Source: Lucinisca nassula
Lineage: Eukaryota; Mollusca; Bivalvia; Lucinida; Lucinidae
DNA: 64,000 nucleotides
Direction: 5' to 3'
Assembly: GCA_963580285.1 (NCBI GenBank)
Contig: OY757023.1
Span: forward strand, 124,363,440-124,427,439
The number at the start of each line of letters is the position of its first letter. Position 1 is the first letter of the stretch. Positions 1 to 11,331 of the stretch are shown piece by piece. The notes under the pieces are model-generated. The model did not search any database. It was not told the origin of the DNA and saw only the letters and a program-made list of their open reading frames with translations. Made by a program: the position numbers and the translations under genes.

Positions 1-1830
1 ACAGGTTCGGATCCTGGCGTCCATTCATTCGCCCGTTCGTAGACACAAAATTATGAGTGACAAGACGCTGCGCAACGGTTATGCGGCGTCTGATCAGGGT
101 CTTATCGGCGACGGTGTTGTTTTTTATCCCTAGTCTGAACAGGTTCGGAGCCTGGCGTCCGTTCAAACGTCCGCCCGTAGACGCAATAGACATGAAAACA
201 ATGCAGATCCGGATCAGATGTACAATTATTAAACGGCGTCTGATGATGGTCTACATGTATGTATCTGAGACGGCGCAGACCCGGACAAGACGTTGCGCAA
301 CGACGCGGCGTCAGATCAGGGTCTTATCGCCAACGGTGGTGTTTTTTTTAACCCTAGTCTGAACAGGTTCGGGGGATATAGCGATCAGCCTGGCGTCATT
401 CACCCAACCGTCTGTATAACAAAAGACAGAACACAAAGGTGCAAACAGTGCAGATTTGAATCAGACGCCATACAATTATTATACGGCGTCTGGATAGGGT
501 CTACAAGTTTGTAGACGGAATATACGACGGCACAGACCCAGACCAGACGCTGTACAATGATCGTGCGGCGTTTGATCATGGTCTGACCGCCGCCGGTGCG
601 TTTTATTTTTATCCCCTGACCAAATAGGTTCGGGGATATAACTATCAGCCTGGCGTCCGTCCGTCTGTCCGTCCGCAAACAAAATTATGAGTGGCGTCCG
701 TTCACATGTCCGTCCGTTCGTCCGTAGACACAACAGACAGATGCAAGGAATGCAGATAAGAATCAGACCTGTACAATTATTAAACGGCGTCTGATGAGGG
801 TCTACAGGTTTGTACACGGCATACGGGTCGGCGCAGACCCGGACAAGACGCTACACAACAATAATGCGGCGTCTGATCAGGGACTAATTGCCGACGGTGG
901 TGTTTTTATCCCTAGTCTGAACATGTTCGGGGGATATAGCGACCAGCCTGGCGTCATCCACTCAACCGTCTGTATAACAATAGACAGAACACAAAGGTGC
1001 AAACAGTGCAGATTTGAATCAGACGCCATACAATGATTATAAGGCGTCTGGATAGGGTCTACAGGTTTGAAGATGGCATATGCGACGACACAGACCATGC
1101 GACGTCTGATCATGGTCTGACCGCCGCCGGTGCGTTTTATTTTTTATCCCCTGACCAAATAGGTTCGGGGATATAACAATCAGCCTGGCGTCCGTCCGTC
1201 CACAAACAAAATTGAGTCTGGCGTCCGTTCACATGTCCGTCCGTCCGTAGACACAACAGACAGATGCAAGCAATGCAGATTCGAATCAGACTTTAACAAT
1301 TATTAAACGGCGTCTGATGAGGGTCTACAGGTTTGTAGACGGCATATGGGTCGGCGCAGACCCGGACAAGACGCTGCACAAAGGTAATGCGGCGTCTGAT
1401 CAGGGACTCATTGCCGACGGTGGTGTTTTTTATCCCTAGTCTGAACATGTTCGGGGGATATAGCGATCAGCCTGGCATCATCCACCCGTCTGTGTGTATA
1501 ACTATAGACGGAACACAAAGGTGCAAACAGCGCAGTTCGGGATCAGAGCCCAGAAAATTATTATAAGGCATCCGATCAGGGTTTACAGGATTGTAGACGG
1601 CACAGACCCAGACCAGTAGCTATCAACCTGACGTCATCCACCCGTTAGTCTGTATGACAATAGACAGAACACAAAGGTACAAACAGTGCAGATCGGTATC
1701 AGAGCCCAGACAAATATCATAAGGCATCTGATCAGGGTCTACAGGGTTGTAGACAGCACATGCGATGGACAGACCCAGACCAGACGCTGTACAATGACCA
1801 TGCGCATCAGATGTCATTGCACCTCAGTGT
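1..1830. repeat. Tandem array of degenerate fold-back units (about 530-560 bp higher-order period)
   Basis: Motifs such as CCTAGTCTGAAC, GCGGCGTCTGATCAGGG and CAGCCTGGCGTC recur at about 130, 353, 911 and 1436, giving a higher-order period near 530-560 bp. Sub-units resemble arms of the dispersed hairpin module found elsewhere (AGTGCAGAT...ATCAGA...TCTGATCAGGGTCT). The array runs off the left edge. Six-frame translation gives only fragmentary frames. No gene is seen. Confidence 0.75.
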
Positions 1831-1925
1831 TGGGTAAAATTTCCACCAAATTGGAAGCAATATCTCCAAAATGTCCTAAATAGTGTTGATGGGGATGTTA
1901 TACCTCTAATCAAACAAACAAATCT
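1815..1925 (-). repeat. Fragment of the 300-bp dispersed repeat
   Basis: GTTGGGTAAAA...AATTGGAAGCAA...GTTGATGGGGATGTTA matches the reverse complement of the first 110 bp of the 300-bp repeat seen whole at 17518-17814. The rest is missing. Confidence 0.6.
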
Positions 1926-2008
1926 TATTTATAAAAAAAAAAATAAAAAAAATACAGAGACGGCACTTTGGGGTGAGCTGGCTATGGGCTGGTTGATACA
2001 TTTATTAA

Positions 2009-3840
2009 AACAAGAGGGCCCAGAGGGCCCTGGTTCGCTCACCTGATCCAATGTATAACAAGTGGGACCCGGGCAGGGTCAATTTTGGCCCCAGGGCTAT
2101 AATTTGAACAATCTTGGTAGAGGTCCACAAGATGAAGCTTCATATCGAATATGAAAGACCTGGGCTTTCTGGTTTCAGAGAAGAAGATTTTAAAGGTTAA
2201 GCCTGCATATAGACTATGTAAAACAAGATTTTCCCTATATAAGTTTATCTAAAACCAAAGGGCCCCGAAGCGGGCCCATTTTTGGCCCCAGGGCTATAAT
2301 TTGAACAATCTTGGTAGAGGTCCACAAGTTGAAGCTTCATACCAAATATCAAAGACCTGGGCCTTGCAGTTTCAGAGAAGAAGATTTTTCAAGATTTTTC
2401 CCTATATAAGCCTATGTAAAACAAAAGGGCCCTGGTGCGGGGGCATTTTTGGCCCAAGCACTATAATTTGAACAATCTTGGTTGGGGTCCACTAGATGAA
2501 GCTTCATACCAAATATCAAAGACCTGGGCCTTGCGGTTTCAGAGAAGAAGATTTTTCAAGATTTTCCCTATATAATCCCATGTAAAACCAAAGGGCCCCC
2601 GTGCGGGGGGCATTTTTAGCTCCAGCACTATAATTTGAACAATCTTGGTAGGGGTCCACTAGATGATGCTTCATACCAAATATCAAAGACCTGGGCCTTG
2701 CGGTTTCAGAGAAGAAGATTTTTAAAGATTTTCCCTATATAAGCCTATGTAAAACAAAAGGGCCCTGGTGCGGGGGCATTTTTGGCCCCAGCACTATAAT
2801 TTGAACAATCTTGTTAGGGGTCCACTAGATGAAGCTTCATACCAAATATCAAAGACCTGGGCCATGCGGTTTCAGAGAAGAAGATTTTTAAAGATTTTCC
2901 CCATATAAGCCGCTGTAAAACCAAAGGGCCCCCGTGTGGGGGCATTTTTAGCTCCAGCACTACAATTTGAACAATCTTGGTAGGGGTCCACTAGATAAAG
3001 CTTCATACCAAATATCAAAGACCTGGGCCTTGCGGTTTCAGAGAAAAAGATTTTTCAAGATTTTCCCTATATAAGCCAATGTAAAACCAAAGGGCCCCCG
3101 TGCGGGGGCATTTTTGGCCCCAGCACTATAATTTGAACAATCTTGGTAGGGGTCCACTAGATGAAGCTTCATACCACATATCAAAGACCTGGGCCTTGCG
3201 GTTTAGAGAAGAAGATTTTTAAAGATTTTCCCTATATAAGCACATGTAAAACCAAAGGGCCCCCGTGCGGGGGCATTTTGAGCTCCAGCACTATAATTTG
3301 AACAATCTTGGTAGGGGTCCACTAGATAAAGCTTCATACCAAATGTCAAAGACCTGGGCCTCGCGGTTTCAGAGAAGAAGATTTTTAAAGATTTTCCCTA
3401 TATAAGCCCATGTAAAACCAAAGGGCCCCCGTGCGGGGGCATTTTTGGCCCCAGCACTATAATTTGAACAATCTTGGTAGGGGTCCACTAGATGAAGCTT
3501 CATACCAAATATCAAAGACCTGGGCCTTGCGGTTTCAGAGAAGAAGATTTTTTAAGCTTTCGGTGAAAAAAAATCTATTTTTGGCTACTGTGACCTATAT
3601 GTGCAACGGACCGGAACCATTTGAACAACTTTGAAAGGGGACCACCTAAGGATCATTCCTGTGAAGTTTGGTCAAAATCCGTTCAGTGGTTTAGGAGGAG
3701 ATGTCGTTTGAAGAAAAAGTTTACGGACGCACTCACGCACGCACGCACGCACGCACGCACGGACGCACGGACGCACGACGGACGACGGACAAAAAGTGAT
3801 CCCAAAAGCTCACCTTGTCACTACGTGACAGGTGAGCTAA
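2009..3840 (+). mobile_element. Tandem-repeat cassette, family a, copy 1
   Basis: It starts AACAAGAGGGCCC and ends in a strong hairpin (CTCACCTTGTCAC / GTGACAGGTGAG) followed by CTAA and a run of A. The body is about eight or nine tandem copies of a unit near 170 bp, marked by TTTGAACAATCTTGGTAGGG and AAGCTTCATACCAAATATC. An (ACGC)n tract leads to the hairpin. There is no ORF of note. The layout recalls bivalve pearl/Helitron-like non-autonomous elements, but no transposase or Rep is present. Copy 2 is at 29482-31421. Confidence 0.75.
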
Positions 3841-5091
3841 AAAAAAAAAAGGTAAAGTTGGGGATGGGGGTTCAAAAAAGGATAGATAGGCTGTAATAGT
3901 TATTTTAATCTTATGCAAAAGTACTGATTTTTTCATAAACAAAACACACCCATGTGTCATAGCACATTCTTTAATTTCTCCAAAATGGCTACTTTTCCAT
4001 TGAAAACTTTTATATTTTTCTTATTTATACTCAGAACATAGGTCGTGGGTGCCGATTGAGGCAGTTCTAACGAGTACCCACAACCTTGGTCTTGGTGCAG
4101 AAATAAGTAAAATAATGTATACCGGGTTCAGATAGATGTTCATTTCACAGACTTATGAACATGATCTTATTTCTGCATAAAAAGTATGTTATGGAAACTT
4201 GTTGGAAGACCCTCAGTGACATGCCCTAATGATTACCTACAAATACGTTTTTTTCGCGGAAATAAGAAAAATAATACGTGGATACCCCCTCTTTTCTGGG
4301 GCTATGGTGGTTAAAAATACTTTCTCTGACCAACCCAAAACAGAAATTTTTGCTAACGAAAATATTTTGCTTACTTTGACACTTCATATTTTCAAAACGC
4401 AAAGAGAAACTATAATAAATTTAGTACCATTGGAAAGAAAATTTAATTTCCTAGAAACTTTACATTTACATAAATATTGTCAAATGTACAGAAAATACTA
4501 AAATAATCATTTTTGTAACATAAGTGTGAAAATCACACAAAAATGCCAATATCTCTGTTCAGATAAGACTGTCAGGCCTATCAGCCAGATATGGACTATT
4601 GGTTATTGATTTACCTATATCAGTGTTCTGTTAAGATGCTGTATTGGATAATTTTCTGAGTGGTAAAGGGTTAAATGCAGAACAAGAATATATACAACAA
4701 CAGTGAAGGCCCATTCAGACACCACATTATGTGAGATCCATTCAGGGTCTGCACTATTTGTTAAAAGTTAGCTATATTAGTTTTGGTCTGACAAATACTG
4801 ACACCACTTTATTTTGAATGGATTTCTGTTATTTTCATGGCTGACGATTCTATTCAGGACAAAATAAGGGCCCCACCAATCCGAGCTTGGAGAAATAAAT
4901 TAATTGGGCTAAATGGTGCTCCCATATGCGAAATTACGAAAGTGAGTGAAGTAAGCTAGTAGACTAGCAAACACTGTAGACCCTGACCAACCTCTGTCAG
5001 GATGTGTATTTTCACTGCTAACTGACCTTTATGAGGGCAGAATAAGGCTAATTTTTAATGGGCATATTTTTCTCAGAGATAAACAAGAGCT
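3841..5091. other. Intergenic/intronic AT-rich DNA with repeat fragments
   Basis: No exon or RNA gene is seen. About 3990-4260 is a dispersed repeat marked by TGAGGCAGTTCTAACGAGTA, also present at 6520-6640, 7440-7645 and 62030-62170. About 4875-4935 is a minus-strand scrap of the 300-bp repeat. Confidence 0.5.
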
Positions 5092-5204
5092 GTCACTATA
5101 AGTGAGCAATGCCCCCGTGGGAGCCAATTTGAGGACTAACCCACAAACCCACACACAAACGGACAGTGCAAAAACTATATGCCCTCCTACGGGGGCATAA
5201 AAAG
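5092..5204 (+). mobile_element. Minimal cassette of the GCCCCCG family lacking its tandem core
   Basis: 113 bp. It begins AACAAGAGCTG and GCAATGCCCCCGT and ends ATGCCCTCCTACGGGGGCAT followed by A-rich sequence. The 5' and 3' parts match the ends of the cassettes at 25166 and 62444, but the repeated core is gone, so it is probably a deletion derivative. Confidence 0.55.
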
Positions 5205-5242
5205 ATCTTATTTACTTCAAAAAGAGTGGGTGTTTGTTTGCA

Positions 5243-5515
5243 TTGGAGTATAATGGCCCAGTCAACACTATTTTAGGTCATTTTTTGAGCCGGTCAGTTA
5301 ACCTATCCACACTTTTCCTGGGCAGGCTTATACCTAAGCGGTTAACCAGTACAGAGCACATTCTTTTGCCACCAGAAATTGACAACTGCCCTTCTTGAAT
5401 CAGGGGAAGGGAGAGAATCTCCACTAAAGAAAGTTGCCGATCCCAACAGTACCGAACCTGCGTCCTCCTGATCACCAGTCAGATGCACATCCGACTGAGC
5501 TACAGAGGCCGACTC
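5243..5515 (-). mobile_element. tRNA-derived SINE, family B
   Basis: Reverse copy of a repeat of about 270 bp whose full plus-strand copy with tRNA-like head is at 40861-41165. The head end here has the B-box-like stretch GAACCTGCGTCC and CCGACTGAGCTAC. The tail holds CTTTTCCTGGGCAGGCTTAT. Other copies are at 39985-40245, 47562-47840 and 51585-51868, with fragments at 12650-12740 and 22503-22690. Confidence 0.65.
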
Positions 5516-7185
5516 AAAAAGTGTGGGTACCTTGTCCAAAACAAAAATATTTTGACTTTACATGTATATCGCTGTGTCATGAAAATGTGACTTCAAAAGT
5601 GCTATCCTTTAATGGTCTACTTTGGTTTGATTTAGAGCTTAAAGGCCCAGTTATCACTATTTAGGTCATGTAGAGTCAGACCCTGAGGTTATAAAAACAT
5701 TTTTCATGTTCAACTCAGTTGAGCATAAAATTTTTAATGCTCATAAATATTAAGATGCAAATAAGGGAGGCAATTTTTTCCCTCAGATTAGCACAGAATT
5801 TTTGGCATTTTAAAATTTATAATAACCAGGACAAATTTCATGCTCAAGTGAGTTGAGCATGAAAAAAAGTTCTATAACATTCGGGCCAGATTTTCCTAAC
5901 CAAGCTTTTCCTCAGGGTAGACTTATAAAAAATATTTCATGATCAGTCTTCATGAAAAAATTCTGTTGGACACATAGCAGGGATTCAACCCATGCCCTCT
6001 TGATCACCAGTCAGATACATATCAGACTGAACCACCAGAGTCATTTAAAGATGCTCTTGATTTAGGTTCAGATAACAAATACGTGTAGCTACAGGGGAAA
6101 TATTTAATATATTTTTCGATATTTTCCTGTAAAAACATAATGTAAGAGTACTTTATTCGCCTTAGCAAGAGGACTCTAGGGAGTACACACAACATGCATT
6201 TTTACACAGAATCGAGGCTATATATATCTCTTTAAATAGTCACCCCTTCGTGTATCAAGCTCTATGTTGAGCTGATGAAGACAGGGGTATACATTATTAG
6301 CTTGACTGTTTTCGAAGAAAATGACGAGGTATTGTCATAGGTCTGGCATCGTCTGAGTCATCGTCGTGCGAAAACTTGGACATTTTGTAATATCTCTGTC
6401 ATTACTGAACATATTTACTTGAAACTCGGACTAGTTGTTCATTATAAAAAGTGGAACTCATACCAATAGGTGAGGTAACCCCCAAAATATTTTTGGCACA
6501 GTTAGGTCCCTTTTTCGACTTAGCATTTCTGCAGCCGAGCGTTGGCACCCGCATGCGGTGCTCTTGTTTCTCTTATTACTGCTCAGAACCTAGCTTATGG
6601 GTTGGGGCAGCTAATGAGCACCCACATTCTATCTTTAGTCTAGAAGTTAGAAAAAAAACAACATTACAAATGTGCATTGAAGGGGACACCCAAAGGGATT
6701 CATGTAAACTTTGTGATACTGTAAAGTGCTGTTCATACTTCAAAACAATAATTTCCTATTCATGCAAGGGACTAACATTGTTGTCCAATCATATTGGAGA
6801 CAATAATGATTTAAAAATAAATGATTGTAATGCCATGTGAATCAATGTATTCTTAGTATGGAAAGCATCATGTCCCAATAGTTTAGCATACCATATTTAT
6901 CATTGTAAGCACACTTTTAATAAGTGCACACACTTATTTTTCAAGAAGTCCAGTTCAAGATTTTGTAGTCTGCTAATTTATAATGCTAAAAGGTAACAAC
7001 ATAACACTAAGTAAAAATGACTTGAGATTATCAAGAAACTTTTTGTGCTTGAATACAAATGCACCTTGCACCAACCATAAATGTTCAATGTGTGCATAAG
7101 GAGCTATGTTTGCTCCTGACAGTGTGTTTAATTTGAGTTTCTAGGGTTTGTCTTTATAAATAGAAAAAAATAACTAAGTGCACCT
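5516..7185. other. Non-coding stretch, no gene seen
   Basis: Mostly unique AT-rich sequence. A scrap of SINE B head lies near 5985-6045. A 129-codon open frame at 6451-6840 has no recognisable motif or splice context and overlaps the dispersed GAGGCAGTTCTAAC repeat region, so it is not called. Confidence 0.45.
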
Positions 7186-7187
7186 CG

Positions 7188-7752
7188 GGCCCCCGCCAAT
7201 AGGGGCTTGAAGAAATAGATTGGGCTGCATGATGCTTCTAGGCAGAGCTGAAACCGACCGCACATAAGTACTGGTAAACCGCTTAGAGGTTCCAAGCCTG
7301 CCCAGGAAAAGTGGTGCAAGTCAGACCGCACATGCATATAAACTCTATTGGTTTCATTGGGCAGCAGGGCTGGAGATGTCATTCCGTTACGGTAACACAC
7401 CTGTGCAACATTTTGCATTTTTCACATCTCCAAAATGGCCGTTTTTCTGATGAAAATCCTTGATACTTTTCTTATATAAATACTGCAAACATAGGTTGGG
7501 GGTGCTCATTGAGGCAGTTCTAACGAGTACCCACAACCTATGTCTTGGAGCAAGAATAAGAAAAATAATGTATACCCCTATAAACCCAAGTTTTCTCTAT
7601 ATAAGGTGGGGTATAGGGGGTCTTCACTTCACAGACTTGTTCACGTGATGTCATCTCAATGTTGGGTAAAAGTCCTACAAAATTGGAAGCAACGCCTCTA
7701 AAATGACCTATACAGTGTTGACAGGGATGTTAAACCTCAAATCAAACAAATC
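7188..7752 (-). mobile_element. 300-bp repeat, minus strand, split by a later insertion
   Basis: 7188-7384 and 7645-7752 are the two halves of one reverse copy of the 300-bp repeat. Between them sits a dispersed repeat of about 260 bp (TTGAGGCAGTTCTAACGAGT). GATGTCAT occurs on both sides of the insert and reads as a target duplication of about 8 bp. Confidence 0.55.
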
Positions 7753-8489
7753 TAAGTGCAATGAGTCCTAATTATGGCAAATATATGTTAATGTTTTATT
7801 CTGAAAATGTGTTTGTCTGTATATATATATATCTCTATATGTGTCTTCATTAAAATTGAAATCTGTATTTTGAGTTTTGCTCGTGAAGGCTCGAAAAAAT
7901 GAAAAATTTTCCAACTTGCTTCATGAATTAAATATATAGTCATGAATTTAATGTATAATGGCTACTGCTGTAAGATATAGTTTGGAACAAGCAATTAAAT
8001 GCAAAAGAAATTTTAAATTGCATGTCTTACATTATGTATCTACATGATATATTAGATTTAATATAAGAAAAAGGATGGGAAAAATGCTATTTTACTGTTT
8101 TGCAGCAATGAAAATTCTTCAAATACATGAAAGTTAAGTTTTCAGTTTGAACTTTAGATTTTGCTTCTACTGAGTAAGAATAATTTTGTTTTTGAAAATA
8201 GAAAGTGACAAGAAACACTGATTTAATTCCAGTTAGACCAGTGTTGCATTAACTTTGTGAAAATCTGATATTTTTAATGGGAAAACTGATCTAACTCAAA
8301 CTTTGTTTAATATCTCTTTTTCTGTCACATGCCATGAACTACAACATACTTCACTTCAAACACCTTATTTTACCTTATAGATAAGCTTTCAATAATACCC
8401 TGATAAGCTATTTATGAATTTAATAAACAGAAAAAACTGTCTCCTGTAAAATTTTCAAAAACTGAGTTAGCCCAGTGTTGCGTTGAACG
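7753..8489. other. AT-rich stretch, no feature seen
   Basis: Simple TATATA patches and A/T-rich sequence. No open frame of note, no splice-flanked SBNO-like exon and no repeat recognised. Confidence 0.4.
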
Positions 8490-8598
8490 ATCGAGATGTC
8501 GTTTAAAGAAATTGTTCACGCACGCACGGACGCACGACGGAAGACGGACAAAAAGTGATCCCAAAAGCTCACCTCGTCACTACGTGACGGTGAGCTAA
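8490..8598 (+). mobile_element. Solo 3' end of family a cassette
   Basis: GAGATGTCGTTTAAAGAAAT, an ACGCACGG tract, then GTGATCCCAAAAGC and the terminal hairpin CTCACCTCGTCAC / GTGACGGTGAG ending CTAA. Same as the last 110 bp of the cassettes at 2009-3840 and 29482-31421; the 5' part is missing. Confidence 0.65.
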
Positions 8599-8803
8599 AA
8601 GGTAATCCTCTGAAGGCAAGGATAACAACACAGAACTGAAAACCGTAGAGTGTACGAGTTATTTCTTGGCCAGACTAACCTGTTTTATAGCATTCGAAAA
8701 CAACAAAGGTGTAGTTCAGGCTGTGCATCCACACAATCTGATCTGACAAAACCTTTCTGTTCGCTTCTTGGATAGTACAATACCTCTAAATTCCAGACTC
8801 TGT

Positions 8804-9100
8804 TTGTTTGTTTGTTTGATCTGAGGTGTAACGTGTCTGTCAACACTGTATAGGTTATTCTGGAGACGTTGCTTCCAATTTTGTGGGACTTTTACCCATC
8901 ATTGAGATGAAATGACAGCTCAAGCCATATTGCCCAATGAAACCAATATGGTTTATAAGCATGGACGGTCCGACTCACACCCCTTTGCCTGGGCGTGCTT
9001 ATATCCTCCAAGCGGTTTACCAGTACTCGCATGTGTTCGGTTTCAGCTCTGGGTGGAAGCATCATGCTGCCTATTTATTTCTTCAAGCTCCGACTGTGTA
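8804..9100 (+). mobile_element. 300-bp dispersed repeat
   Basis: Begins TTTGTTTGATCTGAGGTGTA and ends near CTTCAAGCTCCGACTG. Contains GGAGACGTTGCTTCCAATTT and GCATGGACGGTCCGACTC, as in the copies at 17518, 33384, 46378 and 48720. The short frames that overlap it recur between copies and are not genes. Confidence 0.65.
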
Positions 9101-9354
9101 GTGAGCTGGTTGGTTTGTTTAACTTGGTCAAAATCTCCAAGCCACAGGCTCATCTGAGATCAAGTATCAAAATGAAGGGAAATGGATACACTTGGCATAT
9201 TTTCTGCCTTAGATTTTGTCACTTTTTGCTGTTTTTTCTGTAATCTAAGCCTCCCTGAAAATGGAGTGTAGTCATAAAGTCATAAAGAAAAGAATTTGCT
9301 ACTCCGAACAGTTTGCATTGGTATCTGTACAGGTACTTAAGGTTGAAATAGTTA

Positions 9355-9640
9355 ACCCGTAAGATGCCAAGAAAAACTACATCTGAAAATGTCATCTGCT
9401 TATGTCATCTGCTGGGGTCACATGTGAAACGCCAAGTTCTGCAACGGAAGGTCAGGTGGTTTTTCTCCAAGTACTCCGGTTTTCGCCCACCTCTGATTAA
9501 CGATCGGCTCGATATGAGTGAAATAATCTTGAAAAACCAAAACGAAAAAAAAAATGTCATCTGCTGAATTTTTTTGGAAACGTTTTAAAATATTTCTGCG
9601 CACAGGCAAACAGTGTGGGCCCAGATTAGACTACTCCTAT
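9355..9640 (+). mobile_element. MITE F2 copy, truncated, with a nested SINE C insertion
   Basis: Starts TTAACCCGTAAGATGCC like the full copies at 17160-17405 and 51115-51361, and continues at 9567 with the F2 sequence up to the first hairpin arm. At 9415-9553 a 139-bp 5'-truncated SINE C with an A-rich tail is inserted, bounded by a perfect 13-bp duplication ATGTCATCTGCTG at 9402-9414 and 9554-9566. Confidence 0.7.
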
Positions 9641-9779
9641 ATTTTTTTAGAAAATAAATCTTAACATGTAAATTGTCTGCTTGCATCTGCATTACAATTT
9701 TCCATGGCACATTTGTTGCAACTGAGGGTGCGAAGGTCAGATTTGATAGTGGCAAATTTGTCAAGGACTCATCCTTGCT

Positions 9780-10020
9780 ATCAGGTGGTCTGAAAATGGA
9801 ATACTCCAAGCATCTTCAAGCTTAACACATTTTCAATTAGGTAACTTGAAAATGAGTACAGTGGCAAACAGTGCAGGCCCAGATCAGATGCCACATTCTG
9901 TGGTGTCTGATCAAGGCCTCTACTGTTTCCAAAATGCTCAACCATTTTCTGTGTTTCTAAACCTAACTCAACCTGACACCCCTCAATTACATAATGGTCT
10001 TTTGCTATACAGTAGAGTCC
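9780..10020 (-). mobile_element. MITE F3 fragment with central hairpin
   Basis: Holds GGCAAACAGTGCAGGCCCAG and a degraded second arm, then CAACCTGACACCCCTCAATT, as in the F3 copies at 53607-53804 and 32550-32760. Confidence 0.5.
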
Positions 10021-10623
10021 AGTAACATTGCGCGGCCGTTTACTTTGCGCAACCTGCATTCACAATTTCAATAACTTTAATCCTCACAATTTCTACCACC
10101 ACTGCCTGTGCATCTGCATTAAGTTTTAACTTAACCTTGAAAACATGGGGTTGCACGTGCAGATGTGACACTTTAACGGAATTTTTCAAATTTGCCAAAA
10201 TACGAAAAGACCGAAAATTTCCAAACCCAAGACTGAGTTTAAAAATAGCTAAAGGGAAAAATGTTTTGTATCTAAATTTACTGCATATAACAACATTGCA
10301 GAATATCTAACGAACAACTTGTTACAGTCAACGTTCGTGTTCAACCAGCACAAAACACTTATAGTGCGCAATGTTGGGCGACAAAACTGGTAAACAAATT
10401 TCATGGGGTATCCCTTTTCATAGAATTGTATCTCCCCCCACTTAAAAATTCAGAGGCCAATTTCTATTGCAGCAAGTAGATAAGGAAGTGTTGCAATCGT
10501 TCTGATTGTGATTGTTTGAAAGGTGGCTTTAACAAAGTCACACGAAGGTATCAAAACCTTATGTGTGCAATGTTACCAGACTGCATCGTACATAGAGAAA
10601 GATTTCATTCTGTTGAAAATGTA

Positions 10624-11254
10624 TTAAGGGGAATGGGAACACCTTCAGGGGAGGCAACTCCTGGAAAAGTGTTTTTGTCTCCATGTCAATTGGGGTCAAC
10701 TCTTAAAGGAAAGAATTTGCTCCTAAGGAACTCATTTTTGATTTTTATTTGCCTTCACTGCAGCTGGTGTTGTGCCGTGTGGCGGCCGTGGAACGTCTCC
10801 CCGTACATCAACCATAGTGCAGTTTATATTTTACTTTTGGTCCTTTGAGATCATCGTGAATATTCTGAGAAATCAGAAATACATTATTGGTTTGGACTCA
10901 TTCTAGACAGGTTTTTGATTGTTTGGACCCCATTTTGATTTATATCAGTCTTTGAATCGACTGCCTATTCGAAATTCGCAAAATTGCAGTACGTTTCCTC
11001 TGGCTTTCTTTGCCGGATCATTACAAGGTCGCTGATGAGGCTTTATTAGCCGAAACTACGTAGTGTGGCCCATCTTCTTTCTAATGAATGTTTTCATTGC
11101 TCTTAAAGGAACTCATTTTTGATTTTTATTTTCCTTTAAGAGTTGACCCCTTTTTTAGTGGGACTGAGCCTAGAAAAGTGAACAGGAAGTCCCAAAAGTT
11201 GTCTCCCTTTGAAAAATGGCATAAAAATGTTCTAGGTGTCCCCATTCCCCTTAA
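10624..11254. mobile_element. TTAA-flanked fold-back MITE (family G) interrupted by a 380-bp monomer
   Basis: Ends are TTAAGGGGAATGGGAACACC and GGTGTCCCCATTCCCCTTAA. The usual central hairpin (ACTCTTAAAGGAAAGAATTT and its complement) is opened by about 380 bp bounded on both sides by CTCATTTTTGATTTTTATT. That monomer is present in inverted orientation, 1.7 units long, at 20826-21471. Uninterrupted family G copies are at 22949-23192, 32930-33168 and 46694-46936. Confidence 0.7.
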
Positions 11255-11270
11255 ATAGAAGTCAGCTTAC

Positions 11271-11331
11271 CTGTACTAGCAGCATCTGATATGATGGCCA
11301 CCAACTTTTTACCCTGCATGAACTGGTTACG
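11271..11331 (-). CDS. SBNO: SBNO-like exon e14 (last exon visible)
   Basis: 61 nt, 20 codons plus 1. It encodes RNQFMQGKKLVAIISDAAST and begins a Gly codon. It matches KQRFMDGxKNIAIISEAASSG, helicase motif V. The next exon should encode GISLQADRR and the GRTHRSNQ arginine finger; no such exon is found between 1 and 11270, so it must lie beyond the left edge. The acceptor is ATTTACAG and the donor is ACAG|GTAAGC. A TTAA-flanked MITE begins 16 bp past the donor. Confidence 0.93.

Noticed and set aside
6451..6840. 129-codon open frame as a gene
   Set aside because: No motif, no splice context, and partial overlap with a dispersed repeat.
8912..9157. Short frames in the 300-bp repeat (also 33484, 46488, 48829)
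   Set aside because: The same translation recurs in each copy of the repeat; the frames are carried by the repeat and broken at different places.
1..11270. Exon for the next SBNO segment (GISLQADRR...GRTHRSNQ)
   Set aside because: Looked for on the minus strand by motif and splice sites; nothing fits, so the exon must lie outside the window.
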